Assembly: GCA_934045905.1 (NCBI GenBank)
Contig: OW203766.1
Location: 18,532,309-18,596,308, forward strand
Length of the DNA stretch: 64,000 nt
Origin: Leuctra nigra
Taxonomy: Eukaryota > Arthropoda > Insecta > Plecoptera > Leuctridae
Direction of reading: 5' to 3'
Below the pieces are notes generated by a model. That model saw nothing but the letters and a program-made list of their open reading frames with translations, ran no database searches and was not told where the DNA came from. Below, in pieces: positions 61,801 to 64,000 of the stretch (its first letter is position 1; each line of letters starts with the position of its first letter). A program made the translations under genes and the position numbers.

Positions 61801-62603
61801 GCATTCTTATGTCATATTTTCTGAATTTTTAATTGATCTAAGTCAGAGAATTATCTTTGGTCAGAGGTTGGCAACCTACGGCTTCTTGGTGGTTCTTGAA
61901 TGGCTCTTTATAATTTAAATAAAAATCTGGAATCAAAAATGTTTAAATTTGAAATAAAAACGCCCTGCGGGGCAAAAATTGGAATGTTATTTGACTAAGT
62001 TGGTTCATTTTAGAGTCCCAGAATCACTTTTAAATTATTGAAATTCTAAAAAACGCCATGCGGGGCAACAATTGGAAGGTTATTGATTTATTTATTCATT
62101 TTAGAGTCCCAGAATCAATTTTAAAATGTTAAATATCTTTTTAAAAAACGCCCTGAGGGGCAACAATGGGGGGGGGGGAGGGGCTTCGTCTTAATATCAA
62201 AATAAACTAGTAATTCAATGTATTATTTTCGGTGTATTATATTTGATTGCCTCTACTGAGGCTCCCATTATTGTCTAATTTATTAATTTTTGGAAAATTG
62301 GCTCCTTCACCAATAAAGGTTGCCGACCCCTGATCTAAGTCTTTCTTGTACGCCTACAAAGACCCGTTTACAACTAGAGATGAAGACTTCTTACCTAGGC
62401 CTACATTAGAGATCCTGAGCCCGCTCTTGCCGAGGTTTCTGTACCGCAGCCCCGGCGTGACTGACGACTGACGACTCACAACATGGCTGCCGAGTGGCGT
62501 GTGCTGACTCTGCAGAAGGAGCTGCTCCTTGGTCTGGACGACGGAATGGTCCCCGCTGCTAAACTCCTCCATGCAGTCCAGGCTGGCGATCGGAGCTCGA
62601 CAA
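40879..62603 (-). CDS. Hk: Voltage-gated K+ channel beta subunit, Hyperkinetic type (5' end incomplete)
   Basis: Exons in transcript order: 62603-62395, 60705-60498, 59579-59452, 57563-57357, 55087-54987, 54783-54727, 54076-53864 and 40980-40879. All phases match. From the Met at 62572 the product is 397 aa. The first exon has an acceptor (ctctgttcag), so more 5' exons may lie beyond the window. Seen: [119 protein letters not shown] and [11 protein letters not shown]. These follow the order of Kv-beta aldo-keto reductases. The catalytic-position residues read Asp90, His95 (Tyr in mammals), Lys123 and His162. Known role: a cytoplasmic NADPH-binding subunit that modulates Shaker channels. The 19-codon exon at 54783 ([10 protein letters not shown]) may be alternatively spliced. 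Introns contain arrays that copy the gene's own splice junctions. Confidence 0.95.
40895..52131 (-). repeat. 90-copy, 125-bp array of the Hk terminal exon and its 3' splice site
   Basis: Each unit read on the - strand holds 38 nt of intron end (including a branch-point-like TTAAC and acceptor catgtcag) followed by the first 87 nt of the last Hk exon ([20 protein letters not shown] through PPMVST). Acceptor positions run from 40980 to 52106, a span of 89 x 125 + 1. The extra base is a G insertion near 43666. Only the leftmost copy continues into LALR-stop. In the others the frame runs into the next unit's intron part and stops after FICVLT. Most copies are nearly identical. The common differences (CCC/CCG/CCT for Pro; the paired CGG ATT for CGC ATC) are synonymous. 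Five copies have a TAG four or so codons in. No unit contains AATAAA. Confidence 0.97.
50781..52113. repeat. 875-bp higher-order repeat inside the 125-bp array
   Basis: A distinctive unit (gggtggtcgc with cttgtgttcc and ttcaacatg), followed by a unit with tcgtccatc, occurs at 50781 and again at 51656. The spacing is 875 bases, exactly seven units, and the intervening units also match. This is a block duplication within the array. Confidence 0.85.
52215..52587. mobile_element. MITE of about 375 bp, copy 3
   Basis: It shares the body with the elements at 17701 and 33603 (taacgacccat, gcctaatagactaaat, taatgggtcgtta) and lies in the last Hk intron. Its ends (ggcctaagaggcaaacgg / tttccccaggcctc) are more diverged than in copy 1. 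Confidence 0.75.
52961..53351 (+). mobile_element. 5S-rRNA-derived SINE (SINE3 type)
   Basis: The head resembles 5S rRNA, with tacctcggttctcgttagat, caccgaggttaagcaac and gattggatgggtgacc in the right order. This includes the box A and internal-element regions used by RNA polymerase III. An unrelated body of about 280 bases follows, and the copy ends in (aat)n. It has diverged too far from 5S rRNA to be a functional 5S gene. It sits in the last Hk intron. Confidence 0.85.
54784..54986 (-). repeat. Hk intron 5 made almost wholly of 32-bp repeats
   Basis: The 203-nt intron between the exons at 55087 and 54783 begins gtaacatcgcccactac. It then repeats a unit of about 32 bases (tcgcccactac with ttgtgctgtccac) five to six times up to the acceptor gtcgttacag. 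The first bases of the intron are thus part of the repeat unit. Confidence 0.85.
55196..55411 (-). mobile_element. tRNA-derived SINE, copy 3
   Basis: On the - strand the head reads gagcgctctgaacttgtatt with a B-box-like gggttcgattccc. The body and the 3' end (gccattagccttgatgcag) match the copies at 17411 and 3531. It lies in Hk intron 4. Confidence 0.75.
55590..57356 (-). repeat. 40-copy, 44-bp array of the Hk exon 4 end and its 5' splice site
   Basis: Read on the - strand, a unit is 36 nt of exon end ([11 protein letters not shown] plus one G) followed by 8 nt of intron (gtaaatga). I count 40 occurrences of the exon/gtaaat junction, including the genuine donor of the exon at 57563-57357. 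A few units are 39 bp after loss of five bases. One near 57220 has lost the GT (tcattttcc on the + strand). Reading through any donor gives K and then a stop. The array starts directly after the real exon, in the intron. Confidence 0.95.
58874..59402. mobile_element. hAT-like non-autonomous element
   Basis: The ends are cagtggcgtaactag and tagttgcgccactg, in inverted orientation. The flanking 8-mers cgtcgcgt and cgtcacgt are a target duplication with one mismatch. It includes a C27-type homopolymer at about 58923-58948. It is inserted in Hk intron 3, ending 50 bases downstream (transcript sense) of the exon 3 donor. Confidence 0.75.
59580..59895 (-). pseudogene. Two extra tandem copies of Hk exon 3
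   Basis: The exon [13 protein letters not shown]...HKADPMCPM occurs three times at exactly 153-bp spacing (common start points 59461, 59614, 59767 on the + strand). Only the copy at 59579-59452 ends ATGGAAG|gtgagg and joins exon 4 in frame. The other two lack this donor and run into SCR-stop. The middle copy and the real one share the acceptor ctgttacag. The rightmost copy has a poor one (gtgtggag). Use of an extra copy would truncate the protein. Confidence 0.88.
60706..60900 (-). pseudogene. Partial duplicates of the Hk exon 2 start and acceptor
   Basis: The acceptor ctcggcag and the first 40-odd bases of exon 2 recur 94 bases upstream in transcript sense, with the exon copy beginning at 60799. 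That copy ends in a consensus donor (gtg|gtgagt), making a possible 47-nt micro-exon at 60799-60753. A third, diverged copy (FVNGV, about 60890-60840) follows. Inclusion of the micro-exon would shift the frame. Confidence 0.75.
61018..61144. repeat. Fold-back repeat
   Basis: The stretch aaaactactctaaaggaacgacac is matched in inverted form by gtgtcgttcctacagagtag about 80 bases away. It is a MITE-like hairpin in Hk intron 1. Confidence 0.5.
61844..62332. mobile_element. hAT-like non-autonomous element with perfect 8-bp target duplication
   Basis: It is flanked on both sides by atctaagt (61836-61843 and 62333-62340). Inside are typical hAT end sequences, aggttggcaacc and ggttgccgacccctg. It contains three gccctgcggggc-type palindromic segments. 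It lies just downstream (transcript sense) of the Hk exon at 62603-62395. Confidence 0.85.
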
Positions 62604-62959
62604 CTGAACAGAGAAAATCAACACGGGTCAATACTGCTATCAGGCAATCTTGGACATTCAGTGTGACCACAATAAAACCTTCGGAGTTGACACAATACAA
62701 CAACAAACACCATAATTATTTTAAGTACCATGACAAAACAAGGTTATTTCTGCGAATTGAGCTTAATTTTATATATTTTTAGAAATCCCACATCTGTCAC
62801 CATTTGTGGATTTCTCATTTTGAATATTAATTTAGTTGACTTTGCAGACACAATAAAACTAAATAAACATTATAATTAATTTAAGTACTACGATAAAAAT
62901 GTTACTTCCAACTCAGTTTATTCTTTACCATTGATAAACAAAATCTCAGTTATGTCACC

Positions 62960-63470
62960 ATTTGTGAATTTCTGTTTTTGGATCTCCTCCTTCCTGATGC
63001 TTTTAAACTTTCTAAACACTTTCTTCTTCCATCCTTTCTTTCTTACTTCCTTGTTTGCATAACTGCGCATTTTTACTAAATGAGACGATATTTGTGGTCT
63101 AAATCATTATACTACGCATACTTAACATTATTATTCTACCGTCAAAATTGACATTTTAAATATTACCTCAGTTATCTTAAAACATTTATTACAGTGAATC
63201 TTTAATATACATAAAAATATGATGGCAATATTGTTTAACACCAAGCTTTATTCGTCACCAAGTCTATACCTACCAATACGCTGACAGAAAAACAGAGATT
63301 TAACAACAAATGAAAATCACTACGTAATATACTTTCACGCGGTTAAATCAAATAGTAGTGCTTATCGGTTCACATTTCACATAATTGAATAGAGTAAATG
63401 ATTCAAGATAGAACACATTCTAATTAAAATTCAGATGAAACGCAAAACAAACACGTGAAACTAACTTCCC
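62960..63470. other. Hk intron, nothing recognised
   Basis: AT-rich sequence without exon, repeat or element that I can support. Confidence 0.4.
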
Positions 63471-63490
63471 AAGTTATTCCCGACGCCGAT

Positions 63491-64000
63491 CTAGCGGGGC
63501 GATCGCGTGCGTTCCGTCGCCAGCCTCCCGATCACGGGGCGAAATCTCTCACTCTCATGTATTCTCGTCGTCTTGGCAACAACATCTCGCGTGTCACCAG
63601 CGGGGGGACCCCTGGGACCACGCGGGTTCGAAATAGCCCATCGTCTCGTCGTCGATACATGTGGAACGGGCACGGCGACTAATTGTCTGCATGTGCTCGT
63701 CATCGATAAGTCAGCTGGAGTCGTCGGGGGGAACAGAGGGTCAAGTTTGTCATGACCAAGCGGTGTCTCGTGTCCTGATGATCGTCGTCGATACATGTGG
63801 GACGGCACGGCGACTAATTGTCTGCATGTCCTCGTCATCGATCGGGAGATTTGTATTCCAAGTCAGCTGGAGTCGTCGTGGGAACAGAGGGTCAAGTTTG
63901 TCATGACCAAGCGGTGTCTCGTGTCCTGATGATCGTCGTCGATACATGTGGGACGGCACGGCGACTAATTGTCTGCATGTCCTCGTCATCGATCGGGAGA
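63491..64000. repeat. GC-rich tandem repeat of about 151 bp at the right edge
   Basis: The segment catgaccaagcggtgtctcg recurs at 63751 and 63902, and the following 100 bases (cgtcgtcgatacatgtg, gcgactaattgtctgcatg) match. A diverged third unit lies at about 63640-63750. The array continues past the window. It is upstream of the Hk exons, so it could hold 5' UTR or promoter, but I cannot identify an exon in it. Confidence 0.7.

Overview
This is eukaryotic nuclear DNA, AT-rich and intron-rich. The gene content (a Hyperkinetic-type Shaker channel beta subunit with the insect RPPM-STLALR tail, and insect-type neutral lipases without a PLAT domain) points to an insect, possibly a hemipteran. The species assignment is a low-confidence guess. 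There are no prokaryotic features.

Layout. Positions 1-35,240 hold a tandem cluster of three paralogous secreted lipase genes, all on the + strand, each with eight coding exons and identical intron phases. Lipase 1 (1773-8884) lacks its signal-peptide exon, which probably lies left of the window. Lipase 2 (11481-18288) is complete at 374 aa. Lipase 3 (30620-35239) is complete at 412 aa with a long basic C-terminus. Between lipases 2 and 3 lies about 12 kb of transposon debris (Helitron/PIF1 helicase relic, hAT MITE, LINE relic, terminal-inverted-repeat elements). It is followed by a two-exon gene on the - strand (27251-29355) for a 121-aa single-pass membrane protein with a signal peptide. 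Positions 35,240-40,700 show no gene I can support. From 40,879 to the right edge runs the - strand gene for the Kv-beta/Hyperkinetic aldo-keto-reductase-like subunit. Eight exons were recovered with every phase matching, giving 397 aa from the first Met I can place.

The striking feature is what has happened at the splice junctions. In the Hyperkinetic-like gene four regions are tandemly amplified across or beside exon-intron borders. The last exon's 3' splice site plus 87 of its 102 coding bases form 90 copies of a 125-bp unit (40,895-52,131). The end of the fourth exon plus its 5' splice site forms 40 copies of a 44-bp unit (55,590-57,357). The third exon with its acceptor is present three times in 153-bp units. 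The acceptor and start of the second exon are partly duplicated in a 94-bp unit. The short intron after the fifth exon is itself built of 32-bp repeats. In lipase 2, the intron after the second exon begins with an array whose units repeatedly re-create a donor-like AAG|GTGAGC. Each of the 89 extra terminal-exon units starts with an acceptor, and nearly all read in the gene's own frame to an in-frame stop, so they are potential alternative last exons ending FICVLT instead of LALR. The genuine stop is TGA-C followed by 29 open in-frame codons, a plausible readthrough extension.

Functionally, the lipases are predicted secreted triacylglycerol/phospholipid hydrolases with the Ser-Asp-His residues visible. 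The Hyperkinetic-like protein would sit on the cytoplasmic face of Shaker-type K+ channels. I see no functional link between the two groups.
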